Shown: piece after piece, positions 9,167-18,271 of the stretch
How the letters are laid out: every line of letters starts with the position of its first letter
How positions within the stretch are numbered: position 1 is the first letter of the stretch
Origin: Nocardiopsis alba DSM 43377
Lineage (GTDB): Bacteria; Actinomycetota; Actinomycetes; Streptosporangiales; Streptosporangiaceae
Reading direction: 5' to 3'
Assembly (NCBI RefSeq): GCF_000341225.1
Contig: NZ_ANAC01000018.1
Coordinates: 124,001-188,000, forward strand
DNA: 64,000 bases
The notes under the pieces: model-generated
Told to the model about the DNA's origin: nothing
Database searches by the model: none
What the model saw: the letters and a program-made list of their open reading frames with translations, nothing else
Made by a program: the position numbers and the translations under genes

Positions 9167-9467
9167 GTCGCGCTTTTGTGGATCATTCCGCGCTCGCGTG
9201 GCCGGGCTTCCTCTCGCGGCGCCGACATCACTCGGACAGCCAAACCCGGGCTGACCTTCGCTCGTCGTCTGGCGAGAGATCGCCCGGCGGCCGCTCGCCG
9301 AGGATCGGCTCCGCCGATGCCGAACGAAAGCATCCAAAAAACACTCCCTAGTCCTTTCGGGTCATATCCGTTGGAGTCATGACAGAGTTCCTGATATCAC
9401 CCGTAATGCCCATGAAGAGTTCTCGGATGGGCCCCGGCAATCCGAACGGGCCATGTCGTGCGCGGTC
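9167..9467. other. Convergent intergenic region, no gene seen
   Basis: About 300 bp between a plus-strand and a minus-strand gene end. It contains a locally A/T-rich stretch (CATCCAAAAAACACTC near 9330-9345) but no clear hairpin plus T-run and no coding pattern. Confidence 0.4.
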
Positions 9468-9623
9468 TCAGGGCACGAGGGTCTCCCAGACCGAGCGGAC
9501 CAGCAGGATCGTCCGGTCGGTGAGAAGGAACAGGGCCATCAGGGTCGGCACGGCGACGATCAGGTACAACAGGAACGCCGTGGAACGTCGGACGGTCCGG
9601 TAACGGTGTCTCGGATCGATCAT
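9468..9623 (-). CDS. 51-residue single-pass membrane protein ending the GTPase operon
   Basis: A short gene whose ATG (9623) overlaps the stop of the upstream GTPase gene as ATGA (9620-9623). The product is a basic N-terminus (MIDPRHRYRTVRRS), one membrane helix (about 15-37, TAFLLYLIVAVPTLMALFLL) and a short C-terminal tail. I do not know a family for it. The coupling and the end-of-operon position argue that it is made together with the membrane GTPase, which itself has at least two membrane segments; it could be a small anchor or regulatory subunit. Longer readings of this frame run antisense-like into the GTPase gene and are not credible. Confidence 0.6.
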   Translation of the reverse strand: MIDPRHRYRTVRRSTAFLLYLIVAVPTLMALFLLTDRTILLVRSVWETLVP

Positions 9624-11116
9624 GAGGGGCCTCCCGTTCCGGCCGACACGGGCACACGTTCCTCTCCGGCGTCGGAGAGGGGATCGCACGGTTCGCGGAG
9701 CGTCGCCCCGAGCGCCCCGGCGTCCCGGGCCAGTACCCATCGGGACAGCGTCGTCAGGCTCGGATCGGGAGCGCCGCTCGGCCCGGTGACGGCGCTGGTC
9801 ACGAAGACCTCCACGGACCCGAAGTCGACGCGCGCCGCCCTGAGGAGGTTGGCCGCCCCCACGACCTCGTCCAGCCACCGTTCGGGCGGTGTCCCGCGCG
9901 GATCGACGGAGGTGCCCGCGAGCAGGTCGCCCCGGGTCACGACCACCGCCAGTCGCCCCTTCCCCGGGGCCGCACCCAGTGTTCGGTACTGCCGTTGTAC
10001 CTGGTCCCGTACCTGGAGATAGGCCCGTTCGGGGTCACGGGCCCCGGAGCGGTCTCCGGCCAGCCTGCGCTGTTCCTCGGCGTCGAGGGCCTCCCACACC
10101 GCCGGTACCGCGAGCGGGTCCAGCACCAGGAGGAACGTCGTCGCCCGGCCCAGGTAGGACAGCTCCTCCGTTCGCTCGTGGGTGTTGAACCACTCTCCTG
10201 CGGTGTCGTACATCTGGACCAGAAGGGTCCGGCGTCCCGCCGCCACCCGCAGGGTCGCCCCGTGGGCCCGCCGACCGGGCGGCGTGGGGGCCACCCGATG
10301 GCGGGGTGAGAGCACGGTGCGGCTCTCCCGAAGCCGACGCTCGGTCTCCTCTCCCATGAGCTCCACCGAGAGGGTCTCGGGATGGAGTTCGGCCCCGTGC
10401 TCCAGACTCAGGTACAGACCGTGGGCCAGCCGTGTCTTGCCCGCGCCCGCCGCCCCGAACAACGGCAGAACGAACTCGCGCGCCTCACCCGGCCTGTGCT
10501 CCAAGGCGTGATCGCAGTGGGGACAGCGGGTGTCCAGGTCGGCGCTGCCCAACAACAGCAGCGTCGGCAGGGCCCGATCGCAGACACAGTGGCGTCGGAA
10601 CACGCCCCACATCCCCGGTCGCACGTCCCGATGCGTCCGCCCACAGCCGTCACAGACGTAGGACGGATAGGACATGGCCTCGAAGCAGTTCGGGCAGACC
10701 ATACGGATCCGTCGCGCCGCCAACAACGCCGCGTCCACCAGCCGCGACACCACGACCCCCGCCCAGGCCAGGGCCAGATGGGCCGCCGCGACCACCGCCT
10801 GGACCGCCAGGAACGGGTACAGGAAGACGACGAACAGACCGGTGTCGAGCCGGACCCTCCGATAGACCTCGGCCAGGTCCCACCACACCGGGCCACCGTG
10901 ATACCCGAGCCAGGCGAAGTCCTCGGGGCCGGGAGACCCCACTCCGGCATGATCGCCCAGGTACAGCACCTCGTGGATCCGCCGCAGGTGGATGCGGACC
11001 AACAGGAGCAGCCCGACCACCAGGGCCAGGGCCGCCAACACGATCACCGCGCACACCAGGAATGCGAACACGGTCCGCACGGTCGACAGGAACGGCTCCC
11101 AAGGGTCGTCGGTCAC
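9620..11116 (-). CDS. Membrane GTPase with zinc ribbons (TRAFAC type)
   Basis: 498-residue protein starting at GTG 11116, whose TG overlaps the TGA of the GAP1 gene (GTGA). Two membrane segments (about 15-41 and 94-124) are followed by a cysteine-rich zone: CPNC at 141, CDGC at 155, CVC at 177, CPHC at 198. A GTPase domain follows: P-loop GAAGAGKT 221-228, switch II YDTAGEWF at 303-310, and VVVTRGDLL as the probable base-recognition strand (TRGD in place of NKXD). The zinc-ribbon-then-P-loop order matches the double-GTPase protein two genes upstream. In published analyses such GTPases accompany GTPase-associated protein 1 (GAP1) in actinobacterial conflict-type operons; the substrate or trigger is unknown. 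Confidence 0.75.
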   Translation of the reverse strand: MTDDPWEPFLSTVRTVFAFLVCAVIVLAALALVVGLLLLVRIHLRRIHEVLYLGDHAGVGSPGPEDFAWLGYHGGPVWWDLAEVYRRVRLDTGLFVVFLYPFLAVQAVVAAAHLALAWAGVVVSRLVDAALLAARRIRMVCPNCFEAMSYPSYVCDGCGRTHRDVRPGMWGVFRRHCVCDRALPTLLLLGSADLDTRCPHCDHALEHRPGEAREFVLPLFGAAGAGKTRLAHGLYLSLEHGAELHPETLSVELMGEETERRLRESRTVLSPRHRVAPTPPGRRAHGATLRVAAGRRTLLVQMYDTAGEWFNTHERTEELSYLGRATTFLLVLDPLAVPAVWEALDAEEQRRLAGDRSGARDPERAYLQVRDQVQRQYRTLGAAPGKGRLAVVVTRGDLLAGTSVDPRGTPPERWLDEVVGAANLLRAARVDFGSVEVFVTSAVTGPSGAPDPSLTTLSRWVLARDAGALGATLREPCDPLSDAGEERVPVSAGTGGPS

Positions 11117-13719
11117 GCTCTGCGCGCCCCCTTCCGGAACCGGCCGAACAGGCCCCCCTGACCGTGCCGGTCGCGGAACCCGCGCGCCCACGACTCGAAG
11201 ACCTGCCCCTCGGGCAGGCGGTCGAAGGCCTTGCGAACCGACGCGGCCTCCCGTCGCGACCACGTGAGAGTCGAGGGTCCCATCACCTCGTCGAGCAACG
11301 TCCTACCTCGTTCGGCCGAACGTTCTCCCCCCTCGCCGCCACGGGGACGGCCGACCCGGGCGCCCTTGACGCCGGGCTCTCCGGACGTACCGGGTTCGGC
11401 GCCCAACCTGAGCGCCGTCAGGAACACCCGAACGGCCAGGTCCGCCTCCAGAGGGGGAACGGAGCGGCCGTGGGCGCGCTCGATGGGGCCCAGACGCTCC
11501 TCGACCTCCTCACAATAGGAGTCGAACACCTTCGAAGGACAGTCGGCCATCACCCGGGCGCACAGACGGTGATCCCAGTCCAGAACACGGTCGCAGACCC
11601 GCCGCAGCGCCACCGTCTCCACCACCGGCCGGCAGCCCCGAAGCAGAGCCGCCAGAGACACCAACAGTCGAGCGCCCTCCTCGCCGTGCGCCCGACGCAG
11701 CGCGGCCACCTTCGCGCCGACCGGAGCCCACTCCTCGACCAACCCCCTACAGGACTCGGGCAGACGCAGCATCAGCCGGCCCACCAGGGTCAGGGCGTGG
11801 TGCCACTCCTCCTCGAGCCCTCGGGGAGGGACCCGGGCCAGGATCCGGGCACACCAGTCACCGACGTCGGGAGCGATCCGTGTCCGACCGTCGACCAGTG
11901 ACAGCGCCGCCGTCACCGTCTCCGGCCCCGGGGCGGGCCCCCAGACACGGAGCAGCAGTTCACGATCCAGGTCATGGTCGGCCAGCCGAGGCGGGGCCCA
12001 GGGTCTGGCCTCCCTGCGCGAGTCCATCACCGCGCGCAACAGTTCCGGCGGGTCGTCCTCACGAAGTTCCAGCATGCGCAGTTCTCGTAGGAGCGCCGTC
12101 GCGGGCTCCCGGTCCTTCGCCATCAAGGCGCCGGTCGGTCCCGCCGCCAGCCTGGCCAGGTTCCTGCGGGGCAGGACCGCCAGCCCGTGGGCGACCCCAC
12201 GTCGTATCGGAGAGTGTGCGGCGAGCAATTCCGTCAGATACCGGTCGGGTTCGGCCTCGGGGGGCGAGGCCGAGATCCTGTGGGCGACCGGGCCGGCCCC
12301 GTAGCGTTCCAGGGCCGACCGGGGGAGCGGGACCCCGCCCGAACCGGCCCAACGGAGCAGCTCGACGGCGCGATCCGGTGTCGGAACGATCCCCAGCCCG
12401 CCCTCCAGGAGGGCGCCGATCCGTGCCCCGGCCTCCTCCTTGGCCCACGCCGAGCGCATCGGCACCATGGCGGGTGCGGAGGCCCCGGCCGCGATCCCGT
12501 CCAGGGCGCGGCGCAGGATCAGGCCCTCCAGACGCTCGGTCGCCTCCGGATCTCCGGCCCGGTGCGCCACCTCCCTGAGCCGTGCCAGGTCATCGTCGTG
12601 CGGAGTGTCGGGGTCGGCGTCGAGCAGCCTGTGGAGCAGATGGCGACTCTGCCCCGGGGCCAACCAGGCGACGGCGTCGGGAAGCCAGGCCCTGACCGCC
12701 CGCAGATCGGGGTCGGCGGCGGGAAAGGAGCCGTCGGCCAGGAAGGCGGCGGCGGACAGGGGACGCCATTCGGAGAGCGGGCCCTCCCGACCCGAGGAGT
12801 AGGGCAGGGAGGCGGCCCACAACGTGGGGGTGCCCTCCACGCCCGCGTGGACCAGCAGGGAGACGAGGGTGAGGGTCTCCGGGCAGGCCTCGGGTATCGG
12901 CCCCTCTTCGAACGTGTCGAGTGCCTCGTGGAGGGGTGCGGACTCCGCCCCCGTGAAGGATCGGTGCGCCGAGGAGGCCGTGTGGACGGGCGGAGGGGCG
13001 ATGGACACGGGCCGGTCCGGGTCGAAGACGACGAAACGGCCTCGGAGACCGCGGGTGTCCGTGCCGGGAGGGACGCCCATCACGTGCACGAGGGTCTCCT
13101 CGGGGTTCCCGCTGTAGGTCGCGAACGACATCCGCCGGGCCAGTGGGGGCGGAAGCAGGTGGGACAGGGCCGCCACCCAGTGAGCGGTGGCCTCGTCGTC
13201 GGCGAGCAGCAGAACGGGGGCGCCGCCCTCGATCGCGGCGTCCACCGACACCAAAAGCCCACGGATCGTCTCCTCGGCCCGGTCGCGGAGCCAGGCCGAG
13301 GTCCGTCGCCGGTCGAGCGGTCCCGGAGGGAGCGTGATCCCGGGCAGGCGGGGGTCGGTCACCGGTCGGTCGGTCCAGAAGGAGGCCCCCCACAGTTCGG
13401 CCGGCAGCGTCTCGGATCCCTCGTCCAGGACGAGACTGTGCGCGAAGTAGTTGCCCGGTCGCCCCGAGGGGTCGTCACCGCTGGAGACCACCCGGCTCAG
13501 GACCGGAGCGCCGCCCAGGTCGGGCGAGTAGCACAGGTTGATCGGATGTCGATGGACCTCATCCGGTGGCAGGGCCCGGGGAGGCTCGTAGACGGTGAAG
13601 CGTTCCACCTCGCGCAGCACCCGTGTGTCCACACCGGGGGTGGCGGCGTTGAACTGGTAGCCGGTGCAGCCGGACAGCCCCCGTTCGCACGAGGTGTAGT
13701 AGAGCTGGGGTGAACTCAT
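11113..13719 (-). CDS. GTPase-associated protein 1 (GAP1) family protein
   Basis: 868-residue protein starting at ATG 13719 (MSSPQLYYTSCERGLSG). The N-terminal pattern YYTSCERGLSGCTGYQFNAATPG followed by NLCYSPDLGGAPVLSRVVSSGDDPSGRPGNYFAHSLV is that of the GAP1 N-terminal domain found beside TRAFAC GTPases. The middle and C-terminal two thirds are helical and leucine-rich with no recognisable catalytic motif. It lies 78 bp after the double-GTPase gene and ends in a GTGA overlap with the membrane GTPase gene, so the three are made together. The role of GAP1 is not known; scaffold or GTPase regulator are the usual guesses. Open codons upstream of 13719 read as Arg/Pro filler inside the preceding gene. 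Confidence 0.78.
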   Translation of the reverse strand: MSSPQLYYTSCERGLSGCTGYQFNAATPGVDTRVLREVERFTVYEPPRALPPDEVHRHPINLCYSPDLGGAPVLSRVVSSGDDPSGRPGNYFAHSLVLDEGSETLPAELWGASFWTDRPVTDPRLPGITLPPGPLDRRRTSAWLRDRAEETIRGLLVSVDAAIEGGAPVLLLADDEATAHWVAALSHLLPPPLARRMSFATYSGNPEETLVHVMGVPPGTDTRGLRGRFVVFDPDRPVSIAPPPVHTASSAHRSFTGAESAPLHEALDTFEEGPIPEACPETLTLVSLLVHAGVEGTPTLWAASLPYSSGREGPLSEWRPLSAAAFLADGSFPAADPDLRAVRAWLPDAVAWLAPGQSRHLLHRLLDADPDTPHDDDLARLREVAHRAGDPEATERLEGLILRRALDGIAAGASAPAMVPMRSAWAKEEAGARIGALLEGGLGIVPTPDRAVELLRWAGSGGVPLPRSALERYGAGPVAHRISASPPEAEPDRYLTELLAAHSPIRRGVAHGLAVLPRRNLARLAAGPTGALMAKDREPATALLRELRMLELREDDPPELLRAVMDSRREARPWAPPRLADHDLDRELLLRVWGPAPGPETVTAALSLVDGRTRIAPDVGDWCARILARVPPRGLEEEWHHALTLVGRLMLRLPESCRGLVEEWAPVGAKVAALRRAHGEEGARLLVSLAALLRGCRPVVETVALRRVCDRVLDWDHRLCARVMADCPSKVFDSYCEEVEERLGPIERAHGRSVPPLEADLAVRVFLTALRLGAEPGTSGEPGVKGARVGRPRGGEGGERSAERGRTLLDEVMGPSTLTWSRREAASVRKAFDRLPEGQVFESWARGFRDRHGQGGLFGRFRKGARRA

Positions 13720-13796
13720 CGCCTGACGTGCCCTTTCGTGGTGCCTGCGGTGTCGTGCGGACCTGTCCGGGAGGTGGGTGCGCGGCCCGACGCCGT

Positions 13797-15017
13797 TCAA
13801 CGCGACCGGCGGGGCGCACCGCCGACCGGGACGTCCCCGAACCGCGAGAGCAGCCACAGGAACGGATCGGCCACCCGGTAGGGGCGGACGCCGCCCCGTA
13901 CACGGTTGTCCTCGCCGGGGTCGTCGCCCAGAGCCGAGACCCCGAAGTAACGGGCGTCGCGATAGTGGTTGGTCACGTGGTTGTCGACCCCCGACCCGTC
14001 CCAGCGGTGGAGGAGCTGTTGGACCTGGGCGTGCACGTCCTGACTGTCGGACTCGTCGAAGAACGGCCCGTCCGGTTGGGGGCGGTGCAGGGGCGATCCC
14101 TCGTCCAACCCATGAAGCAGCGTGTCGATCTTGGTCAGGCACACCGCGATGGGGACCGGGATCAGCCGGTTCGGGGTCCCTTGACGGCGCATCAACACCT
14201 CGGTGACCCGTTCCAGCGCGTGGATGGGGCGGTGCCGGGGGTCCTCGGGAGAGGGCGACCTGCTTCCGGGCGCGGCCGACCTACGGGCCCCCTCCATCCG
14301 AAGCGGATCCAACAGCACGATCACGCCGTCCGCGTTCTCCAGGTAGCGCAGGCCGGTCTCCACGCTCCGTGTGTCGTTGAGGTCCTCTCCGGCGGTGTCG
14401 AAGAACGACAGGAGGGTGTGACGAGGGCGCGTCCGCACCAGGCCGCGTCGTCGACCGGTGAACCTGAAGACCAGTGGCTCACGGGTCGTCCCGGTCCTTC
14501 GCGTGGCCCGTAGTAGTCGGCCCTCCTCGTACAGCGGCGACTCGTAGTCGGAGGCGAAGCGGTGGCGGGTGTGGTCGTCGGCGCCCCCCACCGACGCCGC
14601 GAAACGCTCTCCCACCCTGTTCTTCAACTCGTGGACGAGCACCGTCATGAACACGGTCTTGCCCGACTCGCGCGCTCCGACCAGGGCGATCATGCGACCG
14701 CGCATCCGCCCGAAGTTCACCGGCAGCCGGGAGTGGCAGACCGCGCACACCTGGCGATCGGTGGCCGCGGAGCATTCGGGGCACTTCGCCCTGGGGCGTC
14801 GACCGTCGGCCGCGAACACCGGTGGCAGCCGCTCCCGCCGCCCCAGATGATCTCGCAGAGCGCCGTCCTCAACGGACGGACAGATCGCCCCGGTGGGGCC
14901 GGGACGTCCGGTACAGCGGAAGAGGATCCGGCGTTCGGTGAAGTCGGAGTAGCAGTAGGGGCACACCAGACGCGGCCCTTCCAACGGGGACAGCGGGTAG
15001 GGGACCTGGAGGTTCAA
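13797..15017 (-). CDS. Double-GTPase-type zinc-ribbon GTPase
   Basis: About 406 residues from TTG 15017, chosen because GAAGGAGC precedes it and its TTG overlaps the stop of the FN3 gene as TTGA; longer frames run into that gene. Zinc ribbons at the N-terminus: CPYC (19), Cys 35 and 46, CPEC (79), CAVC (91). The GTPase core follows: P-loop GARESGKT at 114-121, switch II FFDTAGEDLND, and CLTKIDTLL with TKID matching the NKXD guanine motif. The family (named Double-GTPase in domain databases, as I recall) is found with GAP1 in actinobacteria. No membrane segment is seen, so it is probably the cytoplasmic GTPase of the pair. Confidence 0.78.
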   Translation of the reverse strand: MNLQVPYPLSPLEGPRLVCPYCYSDFTERRILFRCTGRPGPTGAICPSVEDGALRDHLGRRERLPPVFAADGRRPRAKCPECSAATDRQVCAVCHSRLPVNFGRMRGRMIALVGARESGKTVFMTVLVHELKNRVGERFAASVGGADDHTRHRFASDYESPLYEEGRLLRATRRTGTTREPLVFRFTGRRRGLVRTRPRHTLLSFFDTAGEDLNDTRSVETGLRYLENADGVIVLLDPLRMEGARRSAAPGSRSPSPEDPRHRPIHALERVTEVLMRRQGTPNRLIPVPIAVCLTKIDTLLHGLDEGSPLHRPQPDGPFFDESDSQDVHAQVQQLLHRWDGSGVDNHVTNHYRDARYFGVSALGDDPGEDNRVRGGVRPYRVADPFLWLLSRFGDVPVGGAPRRSR

Positions 15018-17437
15018 AGGCGCAGCTCCTTCACCGGGGGCTGACGAAGACGGACGTCCTCGCCCCCTTCCACCGGAAAACACATCAACCAGCCGGGCTC
15101 GGCCTCCCGAGGCGGTCGGACCCGGACGGACACCCGTTCACCGGGCTCCAGGAGGCGGGCCGGTAGAACCGAGAGCACCCGCCCCCGCTCCCCGGTGTGC
15201 GGCTGGATCCGGCCGGGGGTGTAGACCACGGCGATCTCCGGCATACGACAGGAGACCTCCGAGCTCAGCCGCACGACCCGCTCCCGACGCAGCAGCCCCG
15301 CCGGTTCCACCCTGTAGTCGATGACCACCCGTCCGGGGACACGTACGGTCACCGGGACGCTCAAGGCCTCGTCGTCACCGGTGGAGACCACGGTGCGGAC
15401 CGTCACCAGCAGGGGGCCCGCCCCCATCCGGGCCTCGAACCCACCCTCGGCGTCGTACCGTCGCCGTGAGCGGCGTTCCGTGCCCAACACCTCCCGATCC
15501 TCTTCGGCCGACATCGGGAGCTCGTCCTCCCGGGGGGTGTCGGGTCGCCAGGAGACCAGGGCGGTGGCGGTGTGCTCCGGCCAGGTCCACCCCAGCCGGA
15601 CCGCCGTGTCGAAGCGTTCGGCGCGCAGGTCGGTGACGGGAGGGGCGGCGGTCACCCGGACGTGTTCTCCCATCACGGTGCTCTCCCCGGCCATCGTCAC
15701 GGCCAGCACGTGGGTGATCCCCGCCGGCAGGGAGAGCGGAAGTCGTGCGCGTCCGTCGGCGTCGACAACGGGCGTGCCCGGGACGGGGACCCAAGGGAGG
15801 GCCTCCGGTCCCGTGTCCACCTCGGAGCCGAAGGGGACGGAGGGCTCGCGTCGGTCGGTGAAGAGCCGGACCCGGCCGCGCTCCGGAGGCGTCCAAGAGG
15901 CGGTGAAGCCGCGCGGGTCGGGGGACACCCGCAGATCGCGCACCGGAATGGCCCTGGGGCCCGGGACGACCCTGATCACCCGCCCCTGGGAGGTGCGCGT
16001 TCTGCCCCGAGAGGTCAGGTAGACCGCGCGCACCCGGTAGAAGTACTCCACGTCCGGACGTACGGACGCGTCGTGGAAGCGGGAACCGTCGTGCTCCACC
16101 ACGATCGTGCCCGGAGAGGAGCCGTGCGGCGGCGTCCCCTCACCGCGCAGCACCTCGATCCGGATCGCCTCCGGAGGGGGTCGCCAGGACATCGTCACCC
16201 CGGTCTCGTCCGACACCGTCCTCGGTTCGGCGACGTCCGGGGTGATCATCACCGGCGTACTCGTCGCCTCCGGGGACACCCCCAGACCACCGCGTACGGC
16301 CACCACCGCGTAGTGGGCGTCACCGCCCACGCAGAGATGGTCGTCCACCGCCTCGGTACCGGTGACCTCGCCCAGAGGGGTCTCCCTCGCGCTTCCCCCG
16401 CTCCCGGTCCGGCGGGTCACCCGATAGCTGACCGTCCCGGCCGTGCTGGTGCTCGGGCGCCAGGTCACCACCACTCGGCGGCCGTCGACACGGGCCGTCA
16501 CCTCTTGGACGGGCTCGGGCGGGATCGCTCCCAGCCGGAGCGGGAGTCGCTCGTCGTCCACGGCCAGTTCCACCGCCACGGCCAGGTCACGGGCGGCGTC
16601 CTCCGCCCGCCCTTCGCGCAGGGCCAGGTCGGCGTCGCGGACCAATGATGCGACCCGCTCGGCGAGATCGGACACCTCGTTCCGGAGCGGGTGCTCTCGG
16701 GGGAGCTCGGCCGTGGCCGCCTCGGCCTGGCGCAGACAGCGATCGGCGAGCAGCGCGCGCACCTCCCGCTCGGCCGCCCCGGTCCGTCCCGCGCCCCGTT
16801 CGCCGCGGCGCAGGGCGGCGGCGATCCGTGAGGCCTCGTCCGGGTCCAACCCCGCCGCCGTCCACGGCTCGGCCAGGGCACGTTCCGACACCACCGGGGG
16901 CGGCGAGGACATGTGGGAGACGATCTCCCACAGCACGATCCGATCGCGGGCCTCGCGGGACCCGGCCGAACGGAGCAGAGCGATCACCCGCTCGGCGGCG
17001 GCCTTGCCCTTGGTCATCGGTTCCCGTTGGAGACGGCGTCCGGCCGCGTCGAGCGCCTCGTCGTCGAGGGTGACGTACCCGCCCTCTTCCGGGAGGCCGC
17101 CATCCCGCAGCCGGAGACCATCGAGCACGGTGAACCCCCGGGACAGCCGCTCCTCGCCGAACACCACCACCGGTGAGAAGAGGGCGCCGCGTCTACGAAG
17201 GTGGTCGCCGAGCGCCCGGTGGTCCCGTAACGGAGGCAGGATCGGGAGTTCGGGCAGCCGGTCCACCACACGCGCCCCTCGGGCGGGCAGGTCGGTCCGG
17301 GCCTCCTCCTTCGGCCGTTCACGGAGGTCGTCGTCGATGCCGTGGCGGACGAACGGGTCCGCGGGCGTCTCGTCGTGTCGAGCGGGGGTCGGCACCCGCC
17401 GTTCGTGCTCGCTCCGGGCACCCCGGTTCCAGGCCAT
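15014..17437 (-). CDS. FN3-repeat protein of the GTPase operon
   Basis: 807-residue protein, first intact gene of the operon. Residues 1-300 are charged and helical (many Arg/Glu/Ala) without known motif; from about 310 there are at least three fibronectin type III repeats, visible as VTARVDGRRVVVTWRPS...SYRV, VTMSWRPPPEAIRIEVLRGEG...FYRVRAVY and LRVSPDPRGFTASWTPP, followed by further beta-rich repeats. There is no signal peptide or membrane segment, so the repeats are probably intracellular, as in other GTPase-associated loci. It ends with the TTGA overlap that starts the double-GTPase gene. The start at ATG 17437 is provisional; about 130 bp separate it from the Hsp70 remnant upstream. Confidence 0.7.
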   Translation of the reverse strand: MAWNRGARSEHERRVPTPARHDETPADPFVRHGIDDDLRERPKEEARTDLPARGARVVDRLPELPILPPLRDHRALGDHLRRRGALFSPVVVFGEERLSRGFTVLDGLRLRDGGLPEEGGYVTLDDEALDAAGRRLQREPMTKGKAAAERVIALLRSAGSREARDRIVLWEIVSHMSSPPPVVSERALAEPWTAAGLDPDEASRIAAALRRGERGAGRTGAAEREVRALLADRCLRQAEAATAELPREHPLRNEVSDLAERVASLVRDADLALREGRAEDAARDLAVAVELAVDDERLPLRLGAIPPEPVQEVTARVDGRRVVVTWRPSTSTAGTVSYRVTRRTGSGGSARETPLGEVTGTEAVDDHLCVGGDAHYAVVAVRGGLGVSPEATSTPVMITPDVAEPRTVSDETGVTMSWRPPPEAIRIEVLRGEGTPPHGSSPGTIVVEHDGSRFHDASVRPDVEYFYRVRAVYLTSRGRTRTSQGRVIRVVPGPRAIPVRDLRVSPDPRGFTASWTPPERGRVRLFTDRREPSVPFGSEVDTGPEALPWVPVPGTPVVDADGRARLPLSLPAGITHVLAVTMAGESTVMGEHVRVTAAPPVTDLRAERFDTAVRLGWTWPEHTATALVSWRPDTPREDELPMSAEEDREVLGTERRSRRRYDAEGGFEARMGAGPLLVTVRTVVSTGDDEALSVPVTVRVPGRVVIDYRVEPAGLLRRERVVRLSSEVSCRMPEIAVVYTPGRIQPHTGERGRVLSVLPARLLEPGERVSVRVRPPREAEPGWLMCFPVEGGEDVRLRQPPVKELRL

Positions 17438-17567
17438 CGTCGCTCCCGTCGGTCGACGGTCCGGACCGTCTGTCGCCCGGACCTCCCTGTCCTCGCGTTC
17501 GCCCGCCCGCGGGTACGGGGCCGGCGAGAGCCGGTCCCGGTCCGTGCGGGCCGGACGTGGGGAACCC

Positions 17568-17863
17568 TCATCCGCCGGCGCGGATCATGCCCGGGGTCTG
17601 GCGGGCCTCCTCCACCTGCTCGGGGCTCATCCCTCCGATCCTGATGCCGAAGTCGGCCTCGTGGCCGCTCTCGGGTTCTCGGGCTCGGATTCGGAGCAGG
17701 CCGGCCTCCGTCAGGTGGAAGCGCATTCGGAAGGGGTGGTCCGCCGGGGCCGGGAGGGGGTCGTCGGTGTGGACGAGATGGCCGACGTGCCGACGGGAGT
17801 GGGACGGGTCCCGTTCGAAGAGCGGGAGTAGGTGGTGCCGAGGTCGATTCCGTGGGTGGTCAT
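17568..17863 (-). pseudogene. Hsp70-like gene with large internal deletion and frame break
   Basis: Two pieces of one Hsp70-like protein lie within 300 bp in different frames. From ATG 17863, with GAGGAAGG just upstream, the sequence reads MTTHGIDLGTTYS, the phosphate-1 start of the actin-like ATPase domain; the same frame then degenerates and stops at 17711-17713. In another frame, ending at 17568, one reads FRMRFHLTEAGLLRIRAREPESG and RIGGMSPEQVEEA, the beta-sandwich end of the substrate-binding domain (compare F-V-D-ANGILNV-A-D-TG in DnaK). Around 400 codons between them, nearly the whole ATPase domain, are missing. The intact ancestor probably headed the GTPase operon, where Hsp70-like genes are often found. 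A product, if any, would not be a chaperone. Confidence 0.7.
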
Positions 17864-18271
17864 TGGGGCCTTCCTCGTGGGCCTTGCCTGGGCGCTCCGG
17901 CGGAGGCCGGGAACGGCGGATGGAAACGGCCACGCCGGAAGGAGGTTTCACGAGCATACTGCGGATAACGTACGGCGACCGTGTGAAACGCCTTTTCACA
18001 GGGGTTTCCACGAGGATGGCCGGTACGTCTTGTGATGGTGTGTCGTGATTTATTCTTCCTTGTTCTTTCCACTCTGGCCGAATGTGGTCATGGGGTGGCG
18101 AACTCGCCTGGAGATCCCTTCCTCCCTCGATGACTTATTCGTGTGGGTTCGACGACCCGAGGGTGTGTCACCATGGTGCTCCGGAGCCCCGGAACGGTGG
18201 CGCCCCGGAACATCCCCCCGTCCGGTGCGTTCGCGATGGCGTCGGTGCGCACTGTGAGAGGAAAAAGACTG
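17864..18271. other. Divergent intergenic region with short inverted repeat
   Basis: About 400 bp between the Hsp70 remnant (minus) and a membrane protein gene (plus), less G+C-rich than its surroundings, especially at 18030-18070. It contains the short inverted repeat GTGAAA-CGCCT-TTTCAC near 17981-17997. No coding pattern. Confidence 0.45.

Noticed and set aside
13720-14142. Longer GAP1 protein starting at 14142
   Set aside because: The added 141 residues overlap the double-GTPase gene and are Arg/Pro filler; MSSPQLYYTSCERG is the normal start of the family.
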